Source: Voacanga thouarsii (lineage: Eukaryota > Streptophyta > Magnoliopsida > Gentianales > Apocynaceae). From it: a stretch of DNA of 64,000 nucleotides. Made by a program: the position numbers and the translations under genes. Location: contig JANUWF010001218.1 in the NCBI GenBank assembly GCA_026120185.1, positions 4,302,528 to 4,366,527 of the forward strand, written 5' to 3'. Within the stretch, counting starts at the first letter, position 1, and every line of letters starts with the position of its first letter. Below, one piece after another: positions 20,570 through 31,599 of the stretch. The notes beneath the pieces are model-generated. The model did no database searches. It worked only from the letters and a program-made list of their open reading frames with translations, and had not been told where the DNA came from.

Positions 20570-22266
20570 TAGGGATGGCAATCGGACTAAACCAAACCGA
20601 GAACTAGAAATTTCAATCCCGGCCCTGCATTCCCCCTACATCCCCGTCCCCGACACGGGAAAAGGCAACGATCCCCGCCCCCGATCCAGCGGGAACAAAA
20701 TAATCCCCGATCTCGGCCCAACGGGGAACTGAGAATGCGGGAGCCCGATTTCAGCCCAGCCCCGGTTTCAACCTAACAAAAGAATTTTAATCTAAATAAA
20801 TTTTGAAATTTTATAAAAATAAAAATTTATATTTTCTAAGCAAAAAATAATAATTCTAAATAAATTCTAAATAAGTACTACTAATATCAAGATTTAATTT
20901 GGAAATAATACATACTTGTGTGTTAATGTGAGATATTTTACATTAACAATCTAATGAAATTAAACATTTGTAAATAAATTTAGGTATGTTCAATTACTAA
21001 TCCAACAAATATTAGTCAATCTTGAATGAAGTTGTGTTTCGAATAAGTTCAACTTTATTGTATTACTAACAGAACAAATACTCATTGGTGCTGAACAAAC
21101 TGTTATTCATACAAATAATTATATTTTTATCAAATTTATCATTGTCATCTTAAATTATAGTCAAATCTTATATTATTACCATTTGTATTCTATTTTGTAT
21201 CTTATCTCTATGAGAAAAAAATTAAAATTAAAATATTAATTCAAAATAAATAAAATTCGAATTATAGTATGAGATACAATACAATCATAATTTGTAAATG
21301 ACAATATAATTTTAAAATAATTAATGACTCTAAAGATATAAGTTTATAAACCAAGCATTTTTTGCTCGTGCCTCTCAAGACCTTTAGTGGTTTGAGAAAC
21401 AAACTTATATCCATGTCGTTTTACAATGTCATTCTTAATTTCTCATTCATTTTCCCCTTAATTATAACTATTTCATAAATGTCTTTTTAAATATATATAC
21501 AATAATAAAAAATTCTGTGAATAAAAATTTTTATGAATAAAATTATCTAACATACTCTTAGTCAAATTATTTTAAAATATTAAAAAAAATAATGTTTACA
21601 GTATTAGAGAAATAAGAATAAATAAATAATGTGTTTGAATATTAAAGAAATAAGAATAAATAAACTATGGAGTAGTATAAAAAAAATATTAATACAAATT
21701 AAAATTTATAAAAAGATTATAATGTTTAGAATATTAATAAAAAATAAAATGTCCATAATGCCTTACCATCCCAACTACTATATTATTTGTTAGCATGTTA
21801 TTTGTTAGTGCATTAAAATTACAAATTTATTAATATATGTACATTATTATCTCGTAAAAGAATCTATAATTTCATAGACCAAGACATATTTTACCTTATC
21901 ATGGTTAAGTAGATATAGTACATGACATATACACACACATATTATATAATTAATATATATACTATATATATAAATATATACATACTATATAATATGTATA
22001 TATTTTATTTTTATATATACTATATATAATTATTGTATATATATAATATAAATTATCATTTTTATACATATGCACTATGCGGGCCGGGCAGACCTGGGTC
22101 GAGGACGGGCTGGGGATCATGCTATCCTCGTCCTCGGCCCGGCCCCGCCTAGCGGGCCGCGGTGTAGACCCCTCCCCCCGGCCCTGGCCCCGCTTAAATC
22201 GGGGAATCCCCAACTCAACCAGGTCGGGTCGGGCCCCCAATTTATGTGAAAAAATTGCCATCCCTA
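20570..22266. mobile_element. hAT-type non-autonomous DNA transposon, 1.7 kb
   Basis: The ends are TAGGGATGGCAAT and its complement ATTGCCATCCCTA. The flanking 8 bases are CATCCCAC on the left and CCTCCCAC on the right, an 8-bp duplication with one mismatch, as expected for hAT. Both ends carry GC-rich subterminal sequence (CCCCGA- and CGGGGA-type motifs), in inverted orientation relative to each other. The interior is AT-rich with no transposase frame. Confidence 0.82.
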
Positions 22267-22274
22267 CCTCCCAC

Positions 22275-22693
22275 CCCTCTCTTCTACCAAGGATCTCTCC
22301 CTCTTGTTTATCATTTCCTATATAAATTGCACTCCCTTCCAGTCTCCTCTACCTCCTACCCCTCTCGAATCTCTATCTCTATTCTGTCCCGTTAAGAAAT
22401 TCATAGATTCCATTCCTTTCCGGTCTTCTCCACTTCCCACCCCTTTGGAGTCTCTACTTTTGGTCTGTGCCGCCATTACAGATTGTTGAAATATCACCTT
22501 CCACCCCTCTCAGCTCTTGATCTTTTCTGCTTTCAGCATTTTGCCTATTTCCTTAAAACATCACTAGACTTTCTCTCTTCCATTGGTTGGTGGGTTAGGC
22601 ATCTTCTCCGGAAGCTTCTTATGGTAGGCTAGGCATCTTCGTCGATAGCTTCTCCTGTTGGGTTGGGCAGCTTCTCTTGCACACCTAGGTGAG
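22275..22693 (+). other. CT-rich leader-like sequence with three imperfect ~40-bp repeats
   Basis: CT-rich sequence with several CTCCACCTCCCACCCCTCT-like motifs resembles a plant 5' leader. At 22584-22680 three imperfect units occur around TTGGTGGGTTAGGCATCTTC, TGGTAGGCTAGGCATCTTC and TTGGGTTGGGCAGCTTCTC. It ends at CACCTAGGTGAG, which would make a good 5' splice site once the solo LTR is removed. Confidence 0.4.
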
Positions 22694-24713
22694 TGTTGGG
22701 AATATGCCCTCTTAGACTAGGTTTCTGATGTAGATATCGAATATTTTAATAAAAGAATTTATTTTCAAAAAACGTTTGTGAATTTACTTTTTGTTTATGC
22801 ACAATTTCATTTGGAAAAGACCTATTGTATTTAAATAAGTGATTCATGTGAATGATAGTCTTTCACAATAAGGTATGAATCATGGGTTATTTAAATACAT
22901 AAGCATTTGTTCTTAACCGATTGATGAGAATGGGAATCTCATCATGTTTAGGTTATTATGTTATGAATTCCAAATGGGGAATGGCTTACCTTTAGCCAGT
23001 GAGTAGTTCACTCACTTTATGATATAAGCGTATTTCGAATACGTAGAACATGACCTGTAGTAGTGGTTTCTAAAAGTACTATATAGTAAAAACCTAGACT
23101 ACTACCACTACAAGTATGAACTAGTACTCTACGACTTGAGTATGAGTTGGTGGTCTGACAAAGCTGGAAGCATATACTTTGATATGCTATAGTTGAGGTT
23201 CTATCGTAGAACCAATATACTTGCATATTGGGTTTATGTAACTAGTTAATTAAGACAAACTTATACAAGATAGTCTCTACACTATATCGCCCCTTGTGGT
23301 TAGTTGAATGATCTAAATGTCCAGGGCCTTGGGAAACATGACTTGGATGTTTGCTTTAGGGAAGCTCCCTTGAAAAGCGAAAACACTCCAAAAAGTCGTA
23401 GATCATTGGACTAGAAGCCTAAGGATAGTAGATGTCATTTAGAGGGGTGTTAGTACACTTCTTCCTCTCTAATTGCACGGCGATGTGTAGAAGGGTATTT
23501 TAGTCATTTCAACTGTAGGTTGGAGACTTTGCTAATGCAGCATTGTCCTTGGGGTCAATATTTCCTTATGGTGATATTAGGAAATATTTAAAATGCAAAA
23601 TACATCTATTTATATAGTCGAAGTATTTTGGTCATTTTAGTAGCTAAGGCAATGTGTCTTTTTTGTCATCGGAATAGCCCGTAAGTCCTAATTAATTTTT
23701 GGGTTGAGGAATTGGTCTCAGTTAGAGGGGGTTTTATTTTATTCAGGAAGTCTAATTTATTATTAGACTGGAATAAAATAAATTGAGAGAAATTTATTAT
23801 TTGATTTAATTGGTTAATTAATTATTCAGGGCTTAGGTCCAGTTTAAAAAATTAGAAAATTAACCTGGGCTTAAACTAGAGAGAAAAAATTAATACTTAA
23901 TTATTTATTGAATTATTTATTTAATCCCAAGAAATAAATAATTAAAGTTTAATTATTCTTTGGTTCATTTGGGTTCCTTAATTATTTATTGGGTTATTTA
24001 ATTAAACCTAAGGAATAAATAATTAATATTTATTATTTTGGGCTTTGGGTCCAAGAAAAATTATAAATATTATTTTAGCCCAATAGCCTGGACCATAGGA
24101 TTTTTCCAGATACAGTTCAGAAGAGTTTAGGGTGAAGCCAAATCTTACTCGGTTAATAATTTCTGGGAGTTTGAAATATTAAATCTCGAGGGATATTGTT
24201 ATCAGAGTAATTAATTAAAAATAAAGAAATTAAAAAAATAATAAATAAATATTTTTTGCTTCACTCACGACTCTCTGTGTGGGAAAATAACCTTTGAAAT
24301 ACCAGTCTTCATTTCTCTCTTGTGACCCTCTGCCTCTCGTGACCTTTCTGTTCTTGGTTTTTAGCTATAAGAAGCTAAGCTAACAAGAACCATGACTGAT
24401 CCTCTTCTCACCCAAAAATTTTGTGTTCACTAACAAGGATTAGGAAGGGACAAATTCTGAGAGTTGAAATGTTTGGCATTAATGCACCGGAGGTGAACTG
24501 AAGAGCCGGGCATTGTTTGAACCGAAGGTTTCATCCCATTGGAAGGAGAAAGTTGTTCATGTGAATCAACCAATTCTCCCACAGTCTTCAAGGTTTAAGG
24601 CACGCAGAGGTATGGTTTTAATTCTTCCATGCTGCTACTATTCTTTGTTCATGCATTTTTTTTCCTCCATTTTTGTCTCCCGTGCATTCTCCCTGTTTTT
24701 TTCCATACTCACA
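22694..24713 (+). mobile_element. Solo LTR of a copia-like retrotransposon, 2.0 kb
   Basis: It begins TGTTGGGAATATGCCCTC, a start typical of plant copia LTRs, and ends ...CATACTCACA. The 5-bp duplication GTGAG lies at 22689-22693 and again at 24714-24718. No internal coding region exists between, so LTR-LTR recombination has removed it. The LTR contains AT-rich tracts with repeated TTAATTATTTATTGGG-type motifs (about 23800-24060). Confidence 0.8.
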
Positions 24714-26159
24714 GTGAGGGCACTTTTTTTTTTTTTCCTAATTGAGCTGAGATCTTCATCAAATGAACTATTTTTAGGCCATACTTCTTATTATTATTTT
24801 TTTAATAAAATTGGTTTATGAATGAAGAAGTTTTGCAGAAAATACTCTTAAGTCTAAATTTCATGTGTGTGTACATGCAAGGCTGTGTATATTTGTCTAT
24901 ATGTAGTTCCCAATTATCTAGACATATTGTCTAAATTATGCAAATGGGCTTGCCAATTAACTAGTTTTGCAATACGTTATTGTGCTTCTCACTAGAGCTT
25001 CTCAGTATCAATTTCTTAAAATGTAGAACTGTTAAAGCATAAATTTAGTTAAGAGATGCATGGAAGAATTGTAATTCAATTCCAGCTCTTCTGTTTACTA
25101 GTCAAATGTTTGTATTAAGTGTTTTAGTGAAATGCATTGTCATTTGGTCAGACTAAATAGTTCCTCCTAATTTTCCAAGAAAATAATTGAAGAATGAACC
25201 ATATAAATTCTACCGTTCATTATATCTGTATGCAAACATTTAACCTGTTTTGCAATATGTTACAAACCAAGTTGAGCAAGTACTAAATCACCTGGATTCA
25301 ACCTTACAGGTTGAAGGTCCTTGTTGTTGAATAGTTCAAGATGGCTTTAGATTACTTCTTTGCAATCTGGTTTGTGGTTGGCAATCTAGGACCACAAGTT
25401 ATACAAAGCCAAATTTGGAATTTCTATTGTTCTAAGGCATCATTTGAGTCTAAAAATTGAAAATGATTCTAATATTCTGAAGAGGGAATTCCAAAGATTG
25501 GTTGACTAAAAACGTCATGTAAACAAAAGCACTTGTAAGTGGTTGGGACAAAGAAAAAAAAGATGTTTTTTATTGTTACTATTATCATCTACCCTTGAAT
25601 TTTGTGTGAATTATATCTCCTTCAGTTAGTACATTGTATCTTACACCCTTTTGTGTACCTTTAGTACATTTCTTGTAGACGGTTTCTATTGTGATACTTA
25701 AATTGCAGTGTAATATAACTTTCCTCTTTTTTGGACTTGATTTTGTGTTCATAATATGTATAATTTGTGGAATATATGTTTGATAAATGATTTTGTGTTC
25801 AGATCTATTCATATTATTTATTTTTGCTATTATTCTGGAATTATGTGGCCTTTGGCTTTGAGTTCAATATGTGAGGTTGGAGCAAGATGTTACGGTGTCC
25901 CATCCATTCTTCTTTGATTTTTTAACTGTGCTTACCATCATTAATTAAATGATTTTTTGTCTTCCTTAGAAGCAAAAATGCTGGCATCTTTTTCTTTTAC
26001 CTTCTGTACTACTGCCTTATGATAAAACTATAGACTTGAATTATTGTGATACAACTAACTAGATATTTAGTGTTTGTTTAGGTATTACTAAATATAGGTT
26101 GCCAACCTTATACTTGTTCTTCTAAACGTTAATTTTTTCTTTTTCTTTTTACACTACAG
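24714..26159 (+). other. Intron-like AT-rich stretch
   Basis: No coding signal. It starts at a GTGAG that would be a splice donor for the CT-rich leader and ends in a pyrimidine tract with TTTTTACACTACAG at 26158, a good 3' splice site. A leader intron of the following reading frame is a reasonable guess, not proven. Confidence 0.4.
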
Positions 26160-26445
26160 CAACGAATATCGTCGGAAATGTATTATGTTGTGTTTTAAGG
26201 AAGACAACATGGAATATTTGTGAATTGGGTGGATTATCATAAATCAGTAAATGGCTATCTCGATAATGTTTTCAAATCATTTTCATTTTTTCAAGAAGCG
26301 AAAAAGGCTTGGACATCATATAATACATCAAGAACAAAAGCAACTAATAGTGATACTTCTAAGACTACATCCTCATCGGCACATACGAATTTTGATCCAC
26401 CACCACCTCCACAACCTCCTTCAAAATGGCTTATTCAAAAATGAA
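26160..26445 (+). pseudogene. Viroplasmin-like (RNase H1 N-terminal type) domain fragment with an early stop
   Basis: After a strong 3' splice site, ATG at 26178 opens MYYVVF, then TAA, then GRQHGIFVNWVDYHKSVNGYL and VFKSFSFFQEAKKAW. This is the pattern of the viroplasmin/RNase H1 hybrid-binding domain (YYVVFxGRxPGIYxxWxE...V.GF....FKSF....EA..AW), a small domain that binds RNA/DNA hybrids. A Ser/Thr-rich linker and a PPPPPQPPSKW stretch follow, ending at 26443. No RNase H catalytic domain follows. The in-frame TAA after six codons breaks the protein unless a non-ATG start is used. It is probably a decayed plant gene, or a fragment of one. Confidence 0.6.
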
Positions 26446-27340
26446 GTCAATAAAACCATAAAACCAAGGAAAACACTTGTAGATATTTCCCCATGGGTGT
26501 TGATGACTATTTGTCGGATTTGATATTGGCTTAGATTGTAGCATACTATTTTTTTTTTCTTTCTAATCTTCATTCTGTTAATTTTATGTTATGGCATCTT
26601 ATTTACAGGTTCATTGTAAACAGGAAGAAGTAGAACTTTATGTTTGTAAGGTTTCGTTTCCTTGATAAAAATGCTTTTGTAAAAAGGAAGTGCACTTGGA
26701 TTTAATTTCCTGTCTTAGAGTTTTTTGTATTTTTTTTCTGGGAAAATAATTTCCTTTTGATGTTGCATGTCATCAAAAAACACAAAGTTAAATGGAAGAA
26801 AATTTGTTTTTTTTCTATTGGACTTCAATTCAGTTTTTATATAACAATAAGGGATGAAGGAGAATTTAGAATGTGCTATTGTAGAATCCATTAAGAGTGA
26901 TAATGAAGTTAAACTAGCAACCAGAAAAAAAAAAAAAAAAAGATTTGTCATTCCAAAAAGTTAGGATTCAATATCTATGCAATCAATGTTAAAAGCAGTT
27001 GATCTACTTCAAATTTCCAAATTATGAAGTTGCAGTTCTAATAAGTTAAAGGAACCAAGAAGAATTTTATTTGTTCCAGTTTACCCTTTAAAATTCATTA
27101 AAAACTTCATTCTTAACAATTTTACTATGAATCTCAACAACTCCATTTACTGCATGCCCACCAACAACACATGAATTTGCCATGCGGACCATCTTTGGTT
27201 GTTTTGAGTCCGGTTCAAATATCAACTTTATATCTCTCATTGGATCTTCTACTTTCTAGGCTTTAGTTTGTACTCAAACATCTCTCACTGTTTGAGTACT
27301 CTGGTTCAACAACTTTATGGCATCAAATATCTCTCACTCT
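26446..27340. other. AT-rich stretch, nothing firmly recognised
   Basis: It contains oligo-A and oligo-T tracts. Between 27230 and 27340 the phrase ATCTCTCAC recurs four times near ATCAAATAT, a small degenerate repeat abutting the start of the next element. Confidence 0.45.
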
Positions 27341-28793
27341 ACTCTTGTTTTGCATGCCATAAGTTTTGACTTATGGCGAATATTAATAAGGACTAACTTG
27401 TATGACTTATATGTAATACGACATGTTTGACCTAAGTTCTTTCAAAGCATGCAAATAAGGTTGCTAAGGAGCTCTTAAGGAAATGAAATCCAAAGTGATG
27501 ATTGATGAAGTACAATTTCAACCTAAGAGCTCACAAAATCATGAAGTCCTTATGAAATAACTTTATATTAGGAATCATTGTTAAGGTATTACTTGTAAAA
27601 TTTCTATGTCTCTTTACTTTATGATTTAATTTATTTCTACCTTAAAGCACACAAACAAAAGATTTCAAAGTATTAAATCTTCAAAATTTTGGATTGAGTA
27701 GTTTAGATGGCTGTGCATCCAAAAGCTTCGTCCAAAAACTCTGTAAACAGTATCAAAATGTTTCTGCCTAGAAAAGTGTTATTTTGGACTCACTTTTTAG
27801 ATGCACCCTCGTCCGATCCTTGAGTCCAAAATTCTGGAAAATCTAACAGTACAAAACTAGCCGTTGCTGTCCTAGTTTTCACTTCTATAAAAGCTTTCAA
27901 AACTCGATTTTGAAATAGATTTTTATACTATCTTCTTTAGAAACACTCTTACATTTTAGAAAATAAAAATCCCCATTTTCATTGTGCTTTAAAGTAAAAT
28001 CAAATTGCTTCAAAAGGTAAAAAGTGTTGGTGCTCATCTGTTTACATATCTGCTTAAGTTTGTGAGCTATTCTGTCATTTCTCTTTCAATTTGTCTTGTA
28101 TCAAGGTTGTGGTGTAAAACCCAGTTGGGATGAGCCTTGTTTGGTGAATGTATCAAGGTTGTGGTGTAAAACTCGGTTAGAGTGAACCTTGATTATGTGT
28201 TTAAAGAGGTTGGGTGTAAAACTAAGTGTGGTGATTCTCTTATGTAAGATTGATGTAGTCTACCACCATTGATTTGAGAAAAAGATTTTAGTGATTGTAT
28301 TGAAATCCTTAAGTGGGTACTTAAGGTAGTGGATGTAGATCGGTTGAGGATCGAATCACTATAACTTCGTAGGTCTTTTCTTTTACATTTTATCCACACT
28401 CTATCATTGTATTTTTTATAGTCATTTGATTAAATAACTTTATCTCAATCTTTTTAATTGTTAATCAGTTTTAAAGACCTTTATGTTCTACAAAAAGCCT
28501 GTCTTTTGTAACTATTCATTCGTCTTGAGAGCTTTGTACTCTTTCTTACATTTATTGATTTGATCAAAGACTTTTATGTAGTTGGATGAATCTATTATTA
28601 TTGCTTTATCTACCCATCTTAACTATAGATCTTCTTTTTATCATTTAGAGGAGTTTTGAAAGTTCTTAAGTAGCACACAAGTCTACATTTTTGAACTCTT
28701 ACTTGTTCAACCTTTATCAAAAAGCCATCAAAAATTTTTTAAATCGCATTTGTTTGACATAAACCTTATTCACCCCCTATCTAAGGTTTATCA
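27341..28793 (+). repeat. 5' LTR of the Sirevirus-like element
   Basis: Homologous to 35277-36867 through blocks such as GCAAATAAGGTTGCTAAG, AGAAAAGTGTTATTTTGGAC and AAAAGTGTTGGTGCTCATCT. It ends ...CTAAGGTTTATCA at 28793, followed by the primer site. Its first bases (TGTTAGCCC in the 3' copy) are lost. An internal repeat of about 52 bp, ATCAAGGTTGTGGTGTAAAA, recurs two to three times at 28101-28210. Confidence 0.88.
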
Positions 28794-28795
28794 AT

Positions 28796-28809
28796 TGGTA
28801 TCAGAGTTG
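28796..28809 (+). other. Primer-binding site (initiator tRNA-Met type) of the Sirevirus-like element
   Basis: TGGTATCAGAGTTG lies two bases after the 5' LTR end. It is complementary to the 3' end of initiator methionine tRNA, as in most plant copia elements. Confidence 0.9.
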
Positions 28810-28855
28810 TGGTCTATATTATCTTTAGTTTAACAACCTTGTAGCAAAGATCTAT

Positions 28856-30600
28856 ATGGCAAACACTGCTGCTCTACCTTACATTGAAGGATCCTCAACA
28901 AATAGACCACATTTGTTCAATAGAAGAAATTATACATTCTGAAAAAATAGAACAAAAAGTTATGTTTGATCAATCAACCTTGAGCTATGAAAATTGATTG
29001 AAAAGGGACCATTTATCTTGTTGAAATTTGTTGATGGCAAAAAAGTGTCAAAACAAAGTGACAAATATAATGCTAAAGATAATGCCAAAATGACATTAAA
29101 TTTATAAGCTGTGAACATCCTATATTGTGCTCTTAATGCAAATGAATACAATCGTGTTAGTAGTTGTGATTCAACCCATAATATATGAAGATTACTTAAA
29201 ATCACCTATGAAAGGACTAATCAAGTTAAGGAATCAAAGTTGAGACTTTAGTCTGAGATTATGAGCTATTCACAATGAAACTATGTAAGAACATAACTTA
29301 TATGTTCACCAGATTTACAAACATCATGAATGGACTTAAGGCTTATGGGAAAAGCTATTCCCTTGGTGAACAAAATAGAAAAATTCTTGATATTTTACCA
29401 AAGAGCTGACAACCTAAAGCTCTGGCTGTGGAGGAATCAAAGGATTTGAAAACCTTACCCATTGAAGAGCTAATTGGCTCTCTTTTAACTCACGAAATGA
29501 AACTGAAAAGGTCTCAAGAATTTGATAACAGTGACAGAAGCAAAAGAGGAACTCCTTTAAAAGCTACAAATGATGAAGCTATTAGTGAACAGCTTGAAAG
29601 TGATTATGGTACTAATCTGGAAAATGAAAAATGGGTCATGGTTGCTAGAAAATTTAAGAAAATGTATAGAAAAGGCAACTTCAACAAGAGCAAGAAATTT
29701 ATCAAAAAGAAAGGACAAACTTCGTCTTTTAAACCTCAATTCTACAAATGCAGGAGTACATAGTATTTCATTATTGATTACCTAATGTCTAAAGAAAAAG
29801 AAGCCAAGCACAACAAGAAGAAAAAAAAAGATTGATTGGGACTTACGACCAAGAAGAATCTGAGACTAAAGAGAGCGATGGATCCGACAAGGAGAAAGCA
29901 AACATATATTTCATGGCAATGAAGTAAATTCCACTACCATAAATTCCATATCTGATTTACATAATTCTGATTATGAAAAGGCTGATGATCCTAATGAACT
30001 ACTTTTTGAAATGTTCCATAAACTCAAAAAACTGTCTAGAAGAAACAAAGAAATGAAAATAAAAATTAATTCCTTGCTAGACGAAAATGATAAGTTGATG
30101 AGGGAGAACAAAGTCTTACTTGATTCCATATATTGTCTAATGTTGAAAAGAAAGTCATTTCTACTTCTTTAAATTGTTTAACACTTGAAAATAAATACTC
30201 ATATGATAAAGTCTTTTCGCTTGAGATTATACTTAATGACTTTGATAATATGAAATGGAAAGTCGATGATCTTACTATTTATATTGAGAAGTTTACTGAT
30301 GGACATGACAATCTAAATAGATTGCTTGGAATGTAGCGTATAGCTGGAAATAGAAGTGGTCTAGGTTATAGACATGTGCACAAGGCAGAAAATCACAAAC
30401 CTCATTTTGTGAAAGTTAGAAACTCAAATATTGATCGAATATGCTGCTCTTATTGTGGTAAACATACATTTTGGTGTCACATTAGGAAATGAGCTGAATC
30501 TGGTATGAAAACTATTTGGATAGTTAAAAGAACTATTACTAACCCCTAAGGACCTAAGAAAATATGGGTACCAAAAGCTATTCTTTCGTCTCATGACTAG
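28856..30600 (+). pseudogene. Gag remnant with zinc knuckle, Sirevirus-like element
   Basis: ATG at 28856 opens MANTAALPYIEGSSTNRPHL. Then come YCALNANEYNRVSSCDSTHN, YERTNQVKESKLRL, MEESKDLKTLPIEELIGSLL (open 29428-29763) and a downstream spacer. A CCHC-like knuckle ICCSYCGKHTFWCH lies near 30450. The gag ends in GPKKIWVPKA, just before the protease. All blocks are in the order seen in intact plant copia gags, but stops and shifts occur roughly every 100 codons. The knuckle has kept the Cys-x2-Cys pair. Confidence 0.82.
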
Positions 30601-30629
30601 GTGCATCAACTGCAAAAATTGATCTCCAC

Positions 30630-31530
30630 AAAATAGTTCTTGGATAGTGGATGCTCAAGGCACATGATGAAAAATACAGCATTAATGAATGTCATTCAAG
30701 CTGCAAATGATAAATATACAGTATAGGTAATATTGGTAAGGGATTTTCCTTCATTATCAAACAAGTATTATTGATTGATAAATTGAAGTGCAACTTGTTT
30801 AATATTAGTCTTTTGTGTGAAAAATATTGCAAGGTTAATTTTGAAAAAGATTCATGCTCTATCATTAATAATTCTAGTGATGAAATCATTTTTGTTGTAA
30901 ATCGCATTGGTAATGTCCATGTATTATATCTTGATAATCCTATTGCTCATTATGTAAAGTGCCTCTCCATATATGATATTTATGGCTACCTTTAGTATAG
31001 AAGGATAGGCCATGTCTCATTGATTTGTTAAATAGATTATCATTAAAAGAACTTGAAAAAGGACTGTCCAAAATGATATTTGACAAAAACCAATTGTGTG
31101 ATGCTTGCCATTTTGGAAAACAAACCAAGACATATTTCAAATCCAAGAAAATGATTTTAACCTCAAATCTTCTTGAGCTAATACATATGGATTTGTTTGG
31201 ACCAATGAAGACTACTAGCCTAGGTGGTAAGAAGTATACTTATGTATTAGTAGATGATATTTTTAATTTACTTGGATCTTATCTCTTGCAAGAAAAGATG
31301 ACAATAATGTAGGTAGCTCAAAGAAAAATGGCATTGAACATCATAAAGTTCCATCACTTGATAACTATGTCAAAGAAGAAGAACTAGAGGAATCAACAAG
31401 CTGAAGAGAGCGAGCAAAGAAGTATCAAGCATACTGATCAGAATTTGTCAAAAAATTGGAAGTATAATATTGTCCATCCAAAAGAACAAATCATTGGCAA
31501 TTCCAGCTATAAAGTTAAAACAAGATGATA
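30630..31530 (+). pseudogene. Copia protease motif and integrase zinc domain remnant
   Basis: SWIVDSGCSRHMMKNT near 30640 is the copia aspartic protease active-site block (DSG), where -WxxDSGCSxHM- is usual. The GAG-pre-integrase/zinc domain follows: LSLKELEKGLSKMIFDKNQL, CDACHFGKQTKTYFKSKK and LLELIHMDLFGPMKTTSLGG, with the first catalytic Asp region (YVLVDDIF). The frame then breaks. A short trace of the pre-RT linker (NLSKNWKYNIVHPKEQIIGN) appears at 31440-31500. So the integrase core is deleted, and RT and RNase H after it. Confidence 0.85.
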
Positions 31531-31599
31531 TATTTATCAAACCACTGGTTGAAGAACGATTTGATCATCTGAGGAAAGGTTTGGAAATTACCAAATTAT

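Noticed and set aside
22077..22325. Plus-strand frame in the GC-rich right arm of the hAT element
   Set aside because: It crosses the TIR and the target duplication; Pro/Arg-rich low-complexity reading.
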